Assembly: GCA_003352285.1 (NCBI GenBank)
Contig: QQVN01000005.1
Location: 472,380 to 536,379, forward strand
Length of the DNA stretch: 64,000 bases
Direction: 5' to 3'
Origin: Thermoproteota archaeon
Lineage (GTDB): Archaea; Thermoproteota; Nitrososphaeria; Nitrososphaerales; Nitrosopumilaceae
The notes below the pieces were generated by a model. It was not told the origin of the DNA and made no database searches. It worked only from the letters and a program-made list of their open reading frames with translations. How positions within the stretch are numbered: the first letter of the stretch is position 1; each line of letters begins with the position of its first letter. Positions 51,723 to 61,367 of the stretch are shown here, piece by piece. Made by a program: the position numbers and the translations under genes.

Positions 51723-52706
51723 ATGAAATCATCAGATTTTGGTAAGGTAGTAATCACTGGAGGTGCTGGATTTATTGGAAGTCATTTAGCAGAAAAGATT
51801 CTTCATCATGATAATGAAGTGACGGTAATTGATAATTTTGCAACAGGTTCTAAAGACAATTTAGTGAACTGCCTAAATAATTCTAAATTTAGTTATTTGA
51901 ATCAAGATTTAAAGAATATAGATAAGATTAATGAAATTATCAGTGATGCATTATCAGTATTTCATTTGGCTGCACATCCAGAAGTAAGAACCGGATTTGA
52001 GAATCCAAGTTTAGCATACAAAGAAAATATAGAAAATACTTATTTTTTACTTGAGAATATTCGAAAATCAAATGTTAAAAAATTAATTTTTGCATCCTCA
52101 TCAGTTGTATATGGAGAACCCTCAATAATACCTACAAAGGAAAATTATGGTCCCTTACTTCCAATTTCAGCTTATGGTGGTTCAAAATTGGCCTGTGAAG
52201 GTCTAATATCATCATACTGTAATAATTATGGAATTAAAGCAGCAATTATTAGATTAGCAAATGTAATTGGATCAAGAAGCAGACATGGGGTAATTTGGGA
52301 TTTCATAAATAAATTAAAAATAAACAAAGAAATACTTGACGTGTTAGGAGACGGATCCCAATCAAAATCATATGTTCATGTTTCTGATTGTGTAGATGGT
52401 TTTTTAACAGCGATTCAAAAATCAAATGAAAATGTAGGAATTTACAACATTGGAAATATAGACAAAACAGACGTAATGACTATTGCAAATATTGTATGCC
52501 AAAAAATGAATCTTGGTGATGTTAAGATCGTTCCAAATGGAGGTACAAAAGATGGAAGAGGTTGGATTGGAGATGTTAAAGAAATGCAGTTAGATGTATC
52601 AAAAATTCAAGAGTTGGGATGGAAGGCAAAATTTTCAAGTACAGAATCTGTCGAATTAGCAGTCAAGGAATTACTATCTGAGATCTGTTATACTCGTGAT
52701 GAATGA
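51723..52706 (+). CDS. UDP-glucose 4-epimerase-like SDR
   Basis: 327 residues. ITGGAGFIGSHLAEKIL, DNFATGSKDNLV (the UDP-GlcNAc/Gal type adenine loop), FASSSVVYGEP and YGGSKLACE form an intact extended-SDR active site. RSRHGVIWDF and VLGDGSQSKSYVHVSD are sugar-side loops. It probably interconverts UDP-Glc/Gal or the N-acetyl forms. Confidence 0.88.
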   Translation: MKSSDFGKVVITGGAGFIGSHLAEKILHHDNEVTVIDNFATGSKDNLVNCLNNSKFSYLNQDLKNIDKINEIISDALSVFHLAAHPEVRTGFENPSLAYKENIENTYFLLENIRKSNVKKLIFASSSVVYGEPSIIPTKENYGPLLPISAYGGSKLACEGLISSYCNNYGIKAAIIRLANVIGSRSRHGVIWDFINKLKINKEILDVLGDGSQSKSYVHVSDCVDGFLTAIQKSNENVGIYNIGNIDKTDVMTIANIVCQKMNLGDVKIVPNGGTKDGRGWIGDVKEMQLDVSKIQELGWKAKFSSTESVELAVKELLSEICYTRDE

Positions 52707-52797
52707 ATTGTTAGAAAATGATTGATTGAATATGTTTACAAGAGCGTCATTTACCTGCGATAATTTCAATTTTAGGAAATAGTATCATCGTAAAGAT

Positions 52798-53976
52798 ATG
52801 AATTTAAAAAAATTGTTGAATAGTAAGGCATTTCAGAATATTTCCTCGATAGGTTTTGCAAATATAGTTGGCAATACTATCTCAGCATTATTTTGGATAT
52901 ATCTAGCGCAGTTGATGAGTTCTGAATCTTATGGAGAACTAGGTTATCTAATTGCGATAGTTGGGATTGCCTCAAATATGAGTCTCCTTGGGGGATCGTA
53001 TGCAATAACCGTTTATACTTCAAAAGGAGTAAATATTCAACCACCCATATTTTTGATTTCATTATTTTCTTCCATTATGGGTGCAGTTGTAATTTATTTC
53101 ATGTTCAATAACATCGGAATGAGTTTTTATGTAATTGGTTTTGCTGTATACAGTCTTGTTTTTGCAGAATTAATAGGAATGAAAATGTACAAAAAATGGT
53201 CAAAGTATTTCTTATTACAAAAAACCTCGTTTGTAGTACTATCAATAATTTTATTTTATTCTATTGGCATAGATGGTGTAATTATAGGCTATGCTATATC
53301 ATACATTATATTTTTGCCTAGAATACTAAAAACGTTCAAAATTTCAAAATTTGAGTTTAGAATTTTAAAAGAAAGAGCTGGATTTCTGATTAATAGTTAC
53401 TTGTTAGATCTTTCTGTTGCGGGAAGAATACAAATTGATAAGATAATAATTGGTCCGTTTTTTGGTTTTGCATTACTTGGAAATTATTATTTAGGTTTAC
53501 AGGTTGTGGCAATCTTCACAACTGTACCTACAATTATTTTCACGTATACTTTGCCTGCAGATTCAACAGGAGAGTCAACTAAGAAGATTAAGATACTAGC
53601 TGTTATTGCGTCATTTGGATTGGCACTGTTAGGGGTTTTTGTTGCTCCTGTTATCATACCGATTGTTTTCCCGGAATATCAAGAATTAGTTGATTTAATT
53701 CCAATTCTTAGTTTATCAATAATTCCTAGAACCATAGCAACAATGTATACATCAAGATTTCTAGGAAAAGAAAAAAGCAAGCATGTTGCAATTGGTCAAA
53801 GTATAGGAATAGTACTTTTAATATCTGGAATATTTGTCTTGGGACAAATATTGGAAGTGACTGGATTGGCTATAGCATTTGTTCTATCTGCATCAGGTCA
53901 TGCAGTATATTTGATGTTGATTAATTATCGACAAAAAAGAAACGAAGTAAATAGCGTTACTGGAGAAAAGACGTGA
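52798..53976 (+). CDS. Polysaccharide flippase (Wzx/MATE-like)
   Basis: 392 residues with about 11-12 membrane helices. The start (FQNISSIGFANIVGNTISALFW) and SSESYGELGYLIA are typical of the polysaccharide transporter family. It would move lipid-linked oligosaccharide to the outside face of the membrane. Eight bases precede the GT39-like gene, so the pair probably forms the export and transfer step. Confidence 0.88.
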   Translation: MNLKKLLNSKAFQNISSIGFANIVGNTISALFWIYLAQLMSSESYGELGYLIAIVGIASNMSLLGGSYAITVYTSKGVNIQPPIFLISLFSSIMGAVVIYFMFNNIGMSFYVIGFAVYSLVFAELIGMKMYKKWSKYFLLQKTSFVVLSIILFYSIGIDGVIIGYAISYIIFLPRILKTFKISKFEFRILKERAGFLINSYLLDLSVAGRIQIDKIIIGPFFGFALLGNYYLGLQVVAIFTTVPTIIFTYTLPADSTGESTKKIKILAVIASFGLALLGVFVAPVIIPIVFPEYQELVDLIPILSLSIIPRTIATMYTSRFLGKEKSKHVAIGQSIGIVLLISGIFVLGQILEVTGLAIAFVLSASGHAVYLMLINYRQKRNEVNSVTGEKT

Positions 53977-53983
53977 TATTCCA

Positions 53984-55552
53984 ATGTTAAAGAATGGTGT
54001 AGAATCAGATTTTACAATTAAGAAATCAATTATTGGATTATCAATTATAGTAATCATAGCATTAGCAGTCAGATTGTTTTATTATAATCCCGAAATCCCT
54101 CCAACCTCTGATGCATTAGCCTATTTTTATTATGCAATAGACACTAGCATCAGTGGACATTTACCCACAGATTATTCACCTGCAAATAATGGTTGGCCAG
54201 CATTTTTAGGCATGGTTTTTTCTACAATACATTTTTCGAGCATTACATCATACATGCAGTTGCAATTTGTGTCTACAATTGTAATCTCTACATTAACTAT
54301 AATTCCAACTTTTGTGTTATGTAATAAGTTAGTAGGAAGGAGGATTGCATTGGTTGGGGCTTCAATAATTGCCTTTGAGCCAAGATTAATCCAGAATTCA
54401 TTACTTGGGATCTCAGACACACTATACATTTTTCTTGTAGCATCGATATTTGCTTTATTTCTTAACAATGATAAGCGAATCATATTTATCTCATTTGGAA
54501 TTGCAGCTCTTGCATCCATAGTAAGAGCGGAAGGAATTTTTGTTTTTTTTGCAATTTCTGTAATGTTTTTAATTAGATTTAGAAATGAAGGAAAAATTAT
54601 TGTTCCAAAATTTCTAATTGCTCTAAGTATCTTTTCTCTAGTAATACTTCCAATGGCAGCGTATAAAATCGACATACATGGAGATGATAGGATTTTTGGC
54701 AGAGCCGCAGAATCTATTTCTGCTTCTTATTATGTTGAAGAAAAGTCCCCTATACTTACTGGATTAGAAAACTTTCCAAAATTTCTAATTTGGGATATGA
54801 TTCCCGTCTTTATTTTTTTAATGCCTATTGGAGTTTACTATCTTTTCAAAAAAGTAGAATATAAAAAATTAACAATAATTTTTGGAGTAATTTTTTGTTC
54901 TATTCCGGCTTTTTATGTATATACGATTCCTATTCCTGAAACGCGATATTTCTTTTTTTTGTATCCTTTGTTTTCAGTAGTATCAGTTCTTTTTGTAGAA
55001 AATATTGTTGGTAAGGTTAAACAAAAAGATTTGATTACTTGGATGATTATTGCAGGAGTACTAACAGGTTCTATTTTATTTAATTTTTGGAACATGATAG
55101 ATTATGAATATGAATCAGAATCATTACTAGTAGCAAATACAATTGTCAGCATAGCAGGAGGAATTAATCAGTATGAACCAGAACACAAGTATGTTACTGT
55201 TGTGGATGTAATAAATAGATGGAATGAAATGGAGTCAATTATTATCGATCAAGATAGAATTGAAGGAGAAACGTTAAGAAAGTCTTTTCCTTACTCTGTT
55301 AAAATGATTTCAACGGATGGGTATAACTCATTAAATAATTTTATTTTGGAGAACCAAGATAAGGGGTTGACTCATTTGATAATAGATGAAAATCCAAATC
55401 GTCCAGATTTTCTAAAAGATGTGTTCTATAATGAAACAAAATATTCTTATCTAGAAAAAGTATATGATTCAAATGATGAATTACTAAGATATAAAGCAAA
55501 AATTTTCAAGATTAATTATGAATTAATAGATAAATCATTCCAACAAAATTGA
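53984..55552 (+). CDS. GT39/ArnT-like membrane glycosyltransferase
   Basis: 522 residues: about 11 membrane helices and a C-terminal soluble domain of about 150 residues. PPTSDALAYFYY (about 38-49) carries the external Asp that PMT/ArnT enzymes use, and FEPRLIQNSLLGISDTLYIF resembles the second loop. It transfers a sugar from a polyprenyl-phosphate donor outside the cell. Operon with the flippase and the sulfotransferase downstream (13-base gap). Confidence 0.82.
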   Translation: MLKNGVESDFTIKKSIIGLSIIVIIALAVRLFYYNPEIPPTSDALAYFYYAIDTSISGHLPTDYSPANNGWPAFLGMVFSTIHFSSITSYMQLQFVSTIVISTLTIIPTFVLCNKLVGRRIALVGASIIAFEPRLIQNSLLGISDTLYIFLVASIFALFLNNDKRIIFISFGIAALASIVRAEGIFVFFAISVMFLIRFRNEGKIIVPKFLIALSIFSLVILPMAAYKIDIHGDDRIFGRAAESISASYYVEEKSPILTGLENFPKFLIWDMIPVFIFLMPIGVYYLFKKVEYKKLTIIFGVIFCSIPAFYVYTIPIPETRYFFFLYPLFSVVSVLFVENIVGKVKQKDLITWMIIAGVLTGSILFNFWNMIDYEYESESLLVANTIVSIAGGINQYEPEHKYVTVVDVINRWNEMESIIIDQDRIEGETLRKSFPYSVKMISTDGYNSLNNFILENQDKGLTHLIIDENPNRPDFLKDVFYNETKYSYLEKVYDSNDELLRYKAKIFKINYELIDKSFQQN

Positions 55553-55565
55553 GGAGATTAATTTA

Positions 55566-56405
55566 ATGAAATTACATAGAATTTATCAAAGATTATACTA
55601 TGAATTTGGTAAGAGACATTTTTTTGCGTTAACTGGTTTTCTTAGAGTTCTGCCCGATTTTTTAATCATTGGTGCAATGAGATCTGGTACTACTTCATTG
55701 TACTACGACATATGCGAGCATCCATGTATAATACCGGCAGCATATGATGAGATTGGGTATTTTGACACTAATTACCATCTTGGATTAAACTGGTACCGAT
55801 CCATGTTTCCAACAAAATTTAAAAAAAACTCTACAATTAAACATCATGGTTATTTTTTGACTGGTGAAGATACACCATTTTATTTTTGGAGAAGAGATGC
55901 TGCGAAGAGGATACATGATTTGTTACCCAACATAAAATTAATTGTAATTTTACGAAATCCGATAGATAGGGCATATTCTGAACACAACAATGCAGTTAGA
56001 GTTGGCACAGTGAAAAAATCGTTTGAAGAAGTGATTGATACTGAGCTAAAAATATACCAAGAAAATAAAGTAGATTTTGAATTTAATTTGGAACAAGCTG
56101 CAGGAGAGTCAATTTTAGCCAAGGGAATATACGCAGATCAATTATCAATATGGTTAGAAAAATTCAAACATGAACAGATTTTTGTAATAAAAAATGAAGA
56201 TTTGACAGATGACTCTAATACAGTTTTGAATGAGACATATCATTTTTTGGGACTTCCAGAATACAATTTAACAGATCACCACAAAATGAAAAAAGGGAAA
56301 TATGAAAAAATGAATGAAAAGACAAGGGAAAAATTATTTGATTTTTTTAAACCACATAATTTAAGATTAGAAAATTTGTTGAATCGAAAATTTGAGTGGA
56401 AATAA
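55566..56405 (+). CDS. PAPS-dependent sulfotransferase (second copy)
   Basis: 279 residues. IIGAMRSGTTSLYYDICEH (about 34-52) is the phosphosulfate loop and IVILRNPIDRAYSEHNNA the 3'-phosphate motif. The C-terminus (RKFEWK) follows a helix typical of the heparan/Stf0-like group. It shares the pattern, not close sequence, with 34675. Likely sulfates a glycan sugar; it may act on a different position. Confidence 0.88.
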   Translation: MKLHRIYQRLYYEFGKRHFFALTGFLRVLPDFLIIGAMRSGTTSLYYDICEHPCIIPAAYDEIGYFDTNYHLGLNWYRSMFPTKFKKNSTIKHHGYFLTGEDTPFYFWRRDAAKRIHDLLPNIKLIVILRNPIDRAYSEHNNAVRVGTVKKSFEEVIDTELKIYQENKVDFEFNLEQAAGESILAKGIYADQLSIWLEKFKHEQIFVIKNEDLTDDSNTVLNETYHFLGLPEYNLTDHHKMKKGKYEKMNEKTREKLFDFFKPHNLRLENLLNRKFEWK

Positions 56406-56406
56406 T

Positions 56407-57195
56407 TTATTTGGAATATTTTTTATAGATTGATTTAGAATTCTTAATTTTTTTTGAATATGAGGAATTTATTTTTTTAATTAAATTGAGTGTTTGATTC
56501 TGAATTAGATCCAGATTTGGAATAACGCAATGTCCACCAATAAACCCAGGATACATTTTAGGTCGATTACCTAAATATTTGTGAATTTCATCTGAAAAGG
56601 ACCACATTTCATCATAATCAACATTATTTTCTTTTGCAATTAAATTACTTAATTGAGCATAAGTGATTAACCAGCCATAGTACGAAGTATCAACAACAAT
56701 TTTTGCCAGCTCAAGAGTCAGAGGCGTAGTCATTTGTTTTGGAGTAATACCAGCCTTTTTGAGTTTTTTTTCGTATTGTTTTGCTGCCCATGTTGAATTA
56801 GGAGCCCATTTGTATATAGAGTAAAATTTTGTATATTTTTTCATATCTTTTATCATTCGTTTATGTACACCACGAACTGCACTGTAAATAATTGGAATCT
56901 TACTTTTCTCTTGTAATATTTTTGTAGTATTTGGTTGAATAGTACTATGAATGACAATACATTCGGGCTGGAATTTTTTATTAAGTTCGTTTAAATTAAT
57001 AAAAAAATTTTTTGTAAAAGGGATACAAATGTGAAGGAATGACGTTGGCAAATTTTTAAAATCATTAAATTTTTTGCTGTTCATTAGAGTAGGATTAATA
57101 TCATAACCCAGAACGACTTCATTTTTTGACAGCAATTTTTGCAAGGGGTTACCAATTTCTCCCATGCCAACAACAATATCTTTTTTCTTTTGCAT
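56407..57195 (-). CDS. Truncated UDP-sugar dehydrogenase-like protein
   Basis: About 262 residues from ATG at 57195 (another ATG is at 57210; a TATA-like GATATAATA near 57214 favours the inner one). VVGMGEIGNPLQKLL is the NAD loop, LELAKIVVDTSYYGW carries the catalytic Lys region and FIGGHCVIPNLD the nucleophilic Cys. UDP-Glc/ManNAc dehydrogenases are 390-450 aa and have a third, UDP-binding domain, which is missing. It may use an unlinked or different substrate. Confidence 0.7.
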   Translation of the reverse strand: MQKKKDIVVGMGEIGNPLQKLLSKNEVVLGYDINPTLMNSKKFNDFKNLPTSFLHICIPFTKNFFINLNELNKKFQPECIVIHSTIQPNTTKILQEKSKIPIIYSAVRGVHKRMIKDMKKYTKFYSIYKWAPNSTWAAKQYEKKLKKAGITPKQMTTPLTLELAKIVVDTSYYGWLITYAQLSNLIAKENNVDYDEMWSFSDEIHKYLGNRPKMYPGFIGGHCVIPNLDLIQNQTLNLIKKINSSYSKKIKNSKSIYKKYSK

Positions 57196-57260
57196 AATGA
57201 ATCGATTCAAATTGATATAATAATAAGTATTTAGTTAAGCAGGGGTTTTAAGAAATTAAA

Positions 57261-58241
57261 ATGGAGAAGAAAATTAGATGTGCTTTTATTTACAATAAAA
57301 AAAACGAATTCCTAACTGGGCGTTTTTTTGATAATACTTACTATAATTTTTTTATTAAAGCATTAAGGAGAAATCAACGACTTGATGTAAAGAATTATCC
57401 TGTAGAAACAAAAATTGATGTTTCAGAATTTAATGATAAACATGATGTTATTTTATTATTTGACAATAACTACATTGGTACGCCACATGATGTTATAGGG
57501 AGAGAAAAGATCGATATTCCGGTTATTTCAAGAGTGGGAGACCCACATTGGGCAAAAAAACTCCACAGTAAAGAATTTCATGACAAATGGAAAATTGATT
57601 ATTATTTTGGTTTTCAACATCCAGACTCATTTTATCAGTTCTACCCAAATGATTACAAGTACAAGACCATAATTTTTGGATTGGAATCATCATTATACCA
57701 GAAAGTGATTCCGTTTAGGAATAGAATAAAAAGTAAGATCTTAAATTCTGGAGCAATTGGTACATCAAAAATTTTTCCACGGATACTAAGTAAAATTAAA
57801 AATCCAGAATTAGATATTAACATACACTATAAGCTTAGAACATTGTGCAATAAGCTACCTTATGTTGTTCATACGCCAACATTGTCACATGAATATGTAA
57901 ATGATAAATATCCTGAATTACTCAACAAGTATTTTGCAGCAATTGCTGCAACAACATATTTCCCCACGATAAAATATTGGGAGATTCCAGCTGCAGAATG
58001 CCTTACATTTATGGAAGTTAATGACAAAAACAAGGCAGAATATCTTGGTTTTGAAGATAATAAAAGTGCAATTTTCATCAATGAGCAAAACTATACGGAA
58101 AAATTTGAAGAATATTTACATGATACTGAGAATAAAAAATGGGAAGAGATTGCCCATAATGGTAGAACCCATGCCATGAATTACTTGAATAATGATAGAG
58201 CTACGGAATCGCTAGTAGATTTAATGGAAGAGTTAATTTAA
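57261..58241 (+). CDS. GT-B glycosyltransferase-like protein (CgeB-like)
   Basis: 326 residues. Domain 1 has IRCAFIYNKKNEFLTGRFFDN and a long middle region; the C-terminal part (TYFPTIKYWEIPAAECLTFME, then FINEQNYTEKFEEYL) matches the CgeB-type spore-coat/maturation glycosyltransferases, where a Glu in the xxxPAAE turn binds the nucleotide. It precedes the CDP-sugar genes and may use their product. Confidence 0.65.
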   Translation: MEKKIRCAFIYNKKNEFLTGRFFDNTYYNFFIKALRRNQRLDVKNYPVETKIDVSEFNDKHDVILLFDNNYIGTPHDVIGREKIDIPVISRVGDPHWAKKLHSKEFHDKWKIDYYFGFQHPDSFYQFYPNDYKYKTIIFGLESSLYQKVIPFRNRIKSKILNSGAIGTSKIFPRILSKIKNPELDINIHYKLRTLCNKLPYVVHTPTLSHEYVNDKYPELLNKYFAAIAATTYFPTIKYWEIPAAECLTFMEVNDKNKAEYLGFEDNKSAIFINEQNYTEKFEEYLHDTENKKWEEIAHNGRTHAMNYLNNDRATESLVDLMEELI

Positions 58242-58296
58242 TTAATATTTTTTACGAAAAGATTAATGTACTCACGATCTTTCAATTAAAGAAATC

Positions 58297-59067
58297 ATGA
58301 AAGCCGTCATCTTAGCTGGAGGTTTTGGGACGAGAATTAGTGAAGAAACACATCTAAAGCCAAAACCATTAATTGAAATTGGAGGGATGCCTATTCTTTG
58401 GCATATAATGAAAATATACTCTCATCATAACGTAAATGAATTTGTAATCTGTTGTGGGTATAAAGGATATATGATTAAGGAATTTTTTGCAAATTATTTT
58501 CTTCACACATCTGATGTTACGATTGATATTAAACAAAATAAAATGGATGTTCATAGGAAAAAAGGAGAACCATGGAAAATCACATTAATTGACACTGGAT
58601 TAGAGACAATGACAGGAGGAAGATTAAAAAAAGTTAAAGAGTTTGTGGAGAGTGAAACATTTTGTTTCACATATGGAGACGGTATTAGTGATATTGATAT
58701 TTCTAAATTAGTTCAGTTTCATAAAAATAAAAAAACCCAAGCAACAGTAACTGTTGTACAACCTCCAGGAAGATTTGGAATGGTTGATTTACAAAATGAA
58801 AAAATTTTATCGTTTAAAGAAAAGCCGGCAGGAGATGGAAATTGGATTAATGGAGGATATTTTGTTCTTGAACCAACTGTTTTTGATTACATAAAAGGAG
58901 ATTCAACCGTATGGGAAAAAGAACCAGTTGAAAATTTAGCAAAAGATTCAGAACTATCAGCGTATAAGCATACTGGTTTTTGGCAACCATTGGATACTTT
59001 AAGAGATAAAATCAAATTAGATGATTTATGGGTAAGAGGAATAGCTCCGTGGAAAAAATGGGATTAG
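58297..59067 (+). CDS. rfbF: Glucose-1-phosphate cytidylyltransferase
   Basis: 256 residues. LAGGFGTRISEETHLKPKPL (6-25) is the CTP loop, YGDGISDIDI the metal site and FKEKPAGDGNWINGGYFVLE the sugar pocket. It makes CDP-glucose. It overlaps rfbG by 10 bases, as in bacterial O-antigen clusters. Confidence 0.93.
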   Translation: MKAVILAGGFGTRISEETHLKPKPLIEIGGMPILWHIMKIYSHHNVNEFVICCGYKGYMIKEFFANYFLHTSDVTIDIKQNKMDVHRKKGEPWKITLIDTGLETMTGGRLKKVKEFVESETFCFTYGDGISDIDISKLVQFHKNKKTQATVTVVQPPGRFGMVDLQNEKILSFKEKPAGDGNWINGGYFVLEPTVFDYIKGDSTVWEKEPVENLAKDSELSAYKHTGFWQPLDTLRDKIKLDDLWVRGIAPWKKWD

Positions 59068-60134
59068 ATAAAAGATTTTGGAAAAATAAAAGAGTTTTGT
59101 TAACTGGTCATACGGGTTTTAAGGGAAGTTGGTTATCACTATGGCTACAAGAAATGAATGCAGACATTGTAGGTTTTTCAAATGGAATTCCAACCAAACC
59201 AAGCATGTACGAGATTGCAAAAATTAAGAATGGGATGACTTCATTAAAAGGAAATGTTTGTAATTATAATCAGGTTTTGACAGTTGTAAAGAAATACAAG
59301 CCAGAGATAATTTTCCACATGGCGGCTCAATCGTTGGTAAGAGAGTCATATACTCATCCATTAGAAACCTACGCAACAAATATGATGGGAACAGCAAATG
59401 TGCTGGAGGCAATTAGAATGTCAGATAGCATCAAAGTTGGGATAATTGTAACAAGTGATAAATGCTATAAAATTGTAGGAAAAAAAGCATTAACTGAAGA
59501 AGATCCTATTGGCGGATATGATCCTTATAGTAGTAGTAAAGGATGCGCAGAGTTAATAACATCATCATACAGAAATTCTTTTTTTAATATTAAAAAACAA
59601 AGTGAACACAATATTGGAATAGCATCTGTTAGAGCAGGAAATGTTATTGGAGGCGGAGATTGGAATAAAGATAGACTGATTCCTGACATAATTAAAGGTA
59701 TTATCAATAAGAAACCAATTAAAATTCGAAACCCAGATTCCATAAGACCATGGCAACATGTGCTAGATCCATTATATGGATATATGATGTTAGCAGAAAA
59801 ACTTTGGAAATCAGGTTCTAAATTTTCAGAAGCTTGGAATTTCGGTCCGGATGTAAATGAATCAAAAACCGTAAAATGGATTGTAAAAAAAATAATTGAG
59901 AAATGGCCAGAAAAAATATGTTGGATAAAAGAAAATAATATGAATAAACATGAAGAAGAATTTTTAAAATTAAATTGTACAAAAGCGAAAACAAAACTTG
60001 GATGGATTCCAAAATTAAATACTAATGAAAGTTTAGAATGGGTAGTAGAATGGTATAAAAATTATGAAGAAAAAAAAGATATGAGAGAAATTACAGAGCA
60101 ACAAATAAAACGATTTCAAAAAATGGTGAAATAG
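59058..60134 (+). CDS. rfbG: CDP-glucose 4,6-dehydratase
   Basis: 358 residues from ATG at 59058; the frame extends upstream into rfbF but the family starts near MGLDKRFWKNKRVLLTGHTG. LLTGHTGFKGSWLSLWL is the NAD loop, VTSDKCY the acid segment and YDPYSSSKGCAE the Tyr-Lys pair. The product CDP-4-keto-6-deoxyglucose feeds 3,6-dideoxy or branched sugars. Confidence 0.93.
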   Translation: MGLDKRFWKNKRVLLTGHTGFKGSWLSLWLQEMNADIVGFSNGIPTKPSMYEIAKIKNGMTSLKGNVCNYNQVLTVVKKYKPEIIFHMAAQSLVRESYTHPLETYATNMMGTANVLEAIRMSDSIKVGIIVTSDKCYKIVGKKALTEEDPIGGYDPYSSSKGCAELITSSYRNSFFNIKKQSEHNIGIASVRAGNVIGGGDWNKDRLIPDIIKGIINKKPIKIRNPDSIRPWQHVLDPLYGYMMLAEKLWKSGSKFSEAWNFGPDVNESKTVKWIVKKIIEKWPEKICWIKENNMNKHEEEFLKLNCTKAKTKLGWIPKLNTNESLEWVVEWYKNYEEKKDMREITEQQIKRFQKMVK

Positions 60135-60137
60135 TTT

Positions 60138-61367
60138 TTGAATTTAAATTGTAGATTTTGTAATAAAACATTAAAAGAAAAATTAATTGATTTAGGAATG
60201 TCTCCTTTATCAAATTCATTTTTAAAAAAATCTATGCTTTCAAATGATGAAAAAAAATTTCCTCTTTGTGTATATGTTTGTCATAATTGTTTTCTTACTC
60301 AAATTCCAGAATTTAAAAAAGCAGAAGAAATTTTCAAGAATTATGCTTATTTTTCCTCCTATTCAAATTCGTGGTTACAACATGCAAAAAGGTACGTAGA
60401 TATGATGAATAACAGGTTTGGCTTCAATAGAAATAATCTAATTGTAGAAATTGCTAGTAATGATGGATATTTACTTCAATATTTTAAAAAAAAAAATATT
60501 CCAGTTTTAGGTATAGAACCAGCACTAAATGTTGCTAAAGTTGCAAAAGAAAAGGGAATACCCACAACAACAGAATTCTTCAATACAAAAAATGCGGAAA
60601 AATTAAAGAAACATGGAAAATCTGCAGATCTTATTATTGGGAATAATGTTTTAGCACATGTACCAAACTTGAATGATTTTATAAAAGGATTAAAGATTTT
60701 GCTTAAACCAAATGGAATAATCACTATGGAATTTCCTCATCTTTTAAATTTAATACAGAAAAATCAATTTGATACAATTTATCATGAACACTATTCTTAT
60801 TTTTCATTATACACTGTAGAAAAAATTTTTTCTTTTCATGAATTAACAATTTTTGATGTAGAAAAAATTCCCACACATGGAGGATCATTACGAATTTATG
60901 TTAAACATTCAAATAATAATCAGATTTTAAAAAACCACAATGTACAAAATGTGATAGAAGAGGAAGAAAAGTTTGGATTAAAAAATATTTCAACATATTC
61001 TAATTTTAAAAACAATGTAAAATCTGTTAAAAAAAATCTACGTGATTTTTTTATTGAAGCAAAGAAAGCAGAAAAAAAAATTATTTGTTATGGAGCTGCT
61101 GCGAAAGGTAATACGCTATTAAATTATTGTGAAATTGGTAAAGAATATATCGAATATGTTGTAGACAATAACATACACAAGCAAGGTCTGTATCTTCCAG
61201 GTACTCATATTCCAATTAAAAATCCAGATGAAATACGAAAAACAAAACCAGATTATTTACTCATATTACCATGGAATTTACAAGAAGAAATTATTGAGCA
61301 GATGAATTACATTAAAGAGTGGGGAGGTAAATTTGTAGTACCCATACCAAAGGTAACAATAATTTGA
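60138..61367 (+). CDS. NDP-sugar C-methyltransferase
   Basis: 409 residues from TTG. An N-terminal zinc-binding set (LNCRFC...CVYVCHNCFLTQIP) is followed by the methyltransferase core with IVEIASNDGYLLQYF (motif I, about 97-111), a MEFPHLL and YHEHYSYFS region holding the catalytic His/Tyr, and a C-terminal Rossmann part ending in VPIPKVTII. Such enzymes (TylC3 type) add a methyl to C-3 of a 4-keto-deoxyhexose, giving a branched sugar. Placed between rfbG and rmlC. Confidence 0.88.
   Translation: MNLNCRFCNKTLKEKLIDLGMSPLSNSFLKKSMLSNDEKKFPLCVYVCHNCFLTQIPEFKKAEEIFKNYAYFSSYSNSWLQHAKRYVDMMNNRFGFNRNNLIVEIASNDGYLLQYFKKKNIPVLGIEPALNVAKVAKEKGIPTTTEFFNTKNAEKLKKHGKSADLIIGNNVLAHVPNLNDFIKGLKILLKPNGIITMEFPHLLNLIQKNQFDTIYHEHYSYFSLYTVEKIFSFHELTIFDVEKIPTHGGSLRIYVKHSNNNQILKNHNVQNVIEEEEKFGLKNISTYSNFKNNVKSVKKNLRDFFIEAKKAEKKIICYGAAAKGNTLLNYCEIGKEYIEYVVDNNIHKQGLYLPGTHIPIKNPDEIRKTKPDYLLILPWNLQEEIIEQMNYIKEWGGKFVVPIPKVTII

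Noticed and set aside
54172-54675. 167-codon minus-strand frame
   Set aside because: It lies wholly inside the GT39-like gene in antisense; its sequence is low-complexity Ile/Asn with no domain.
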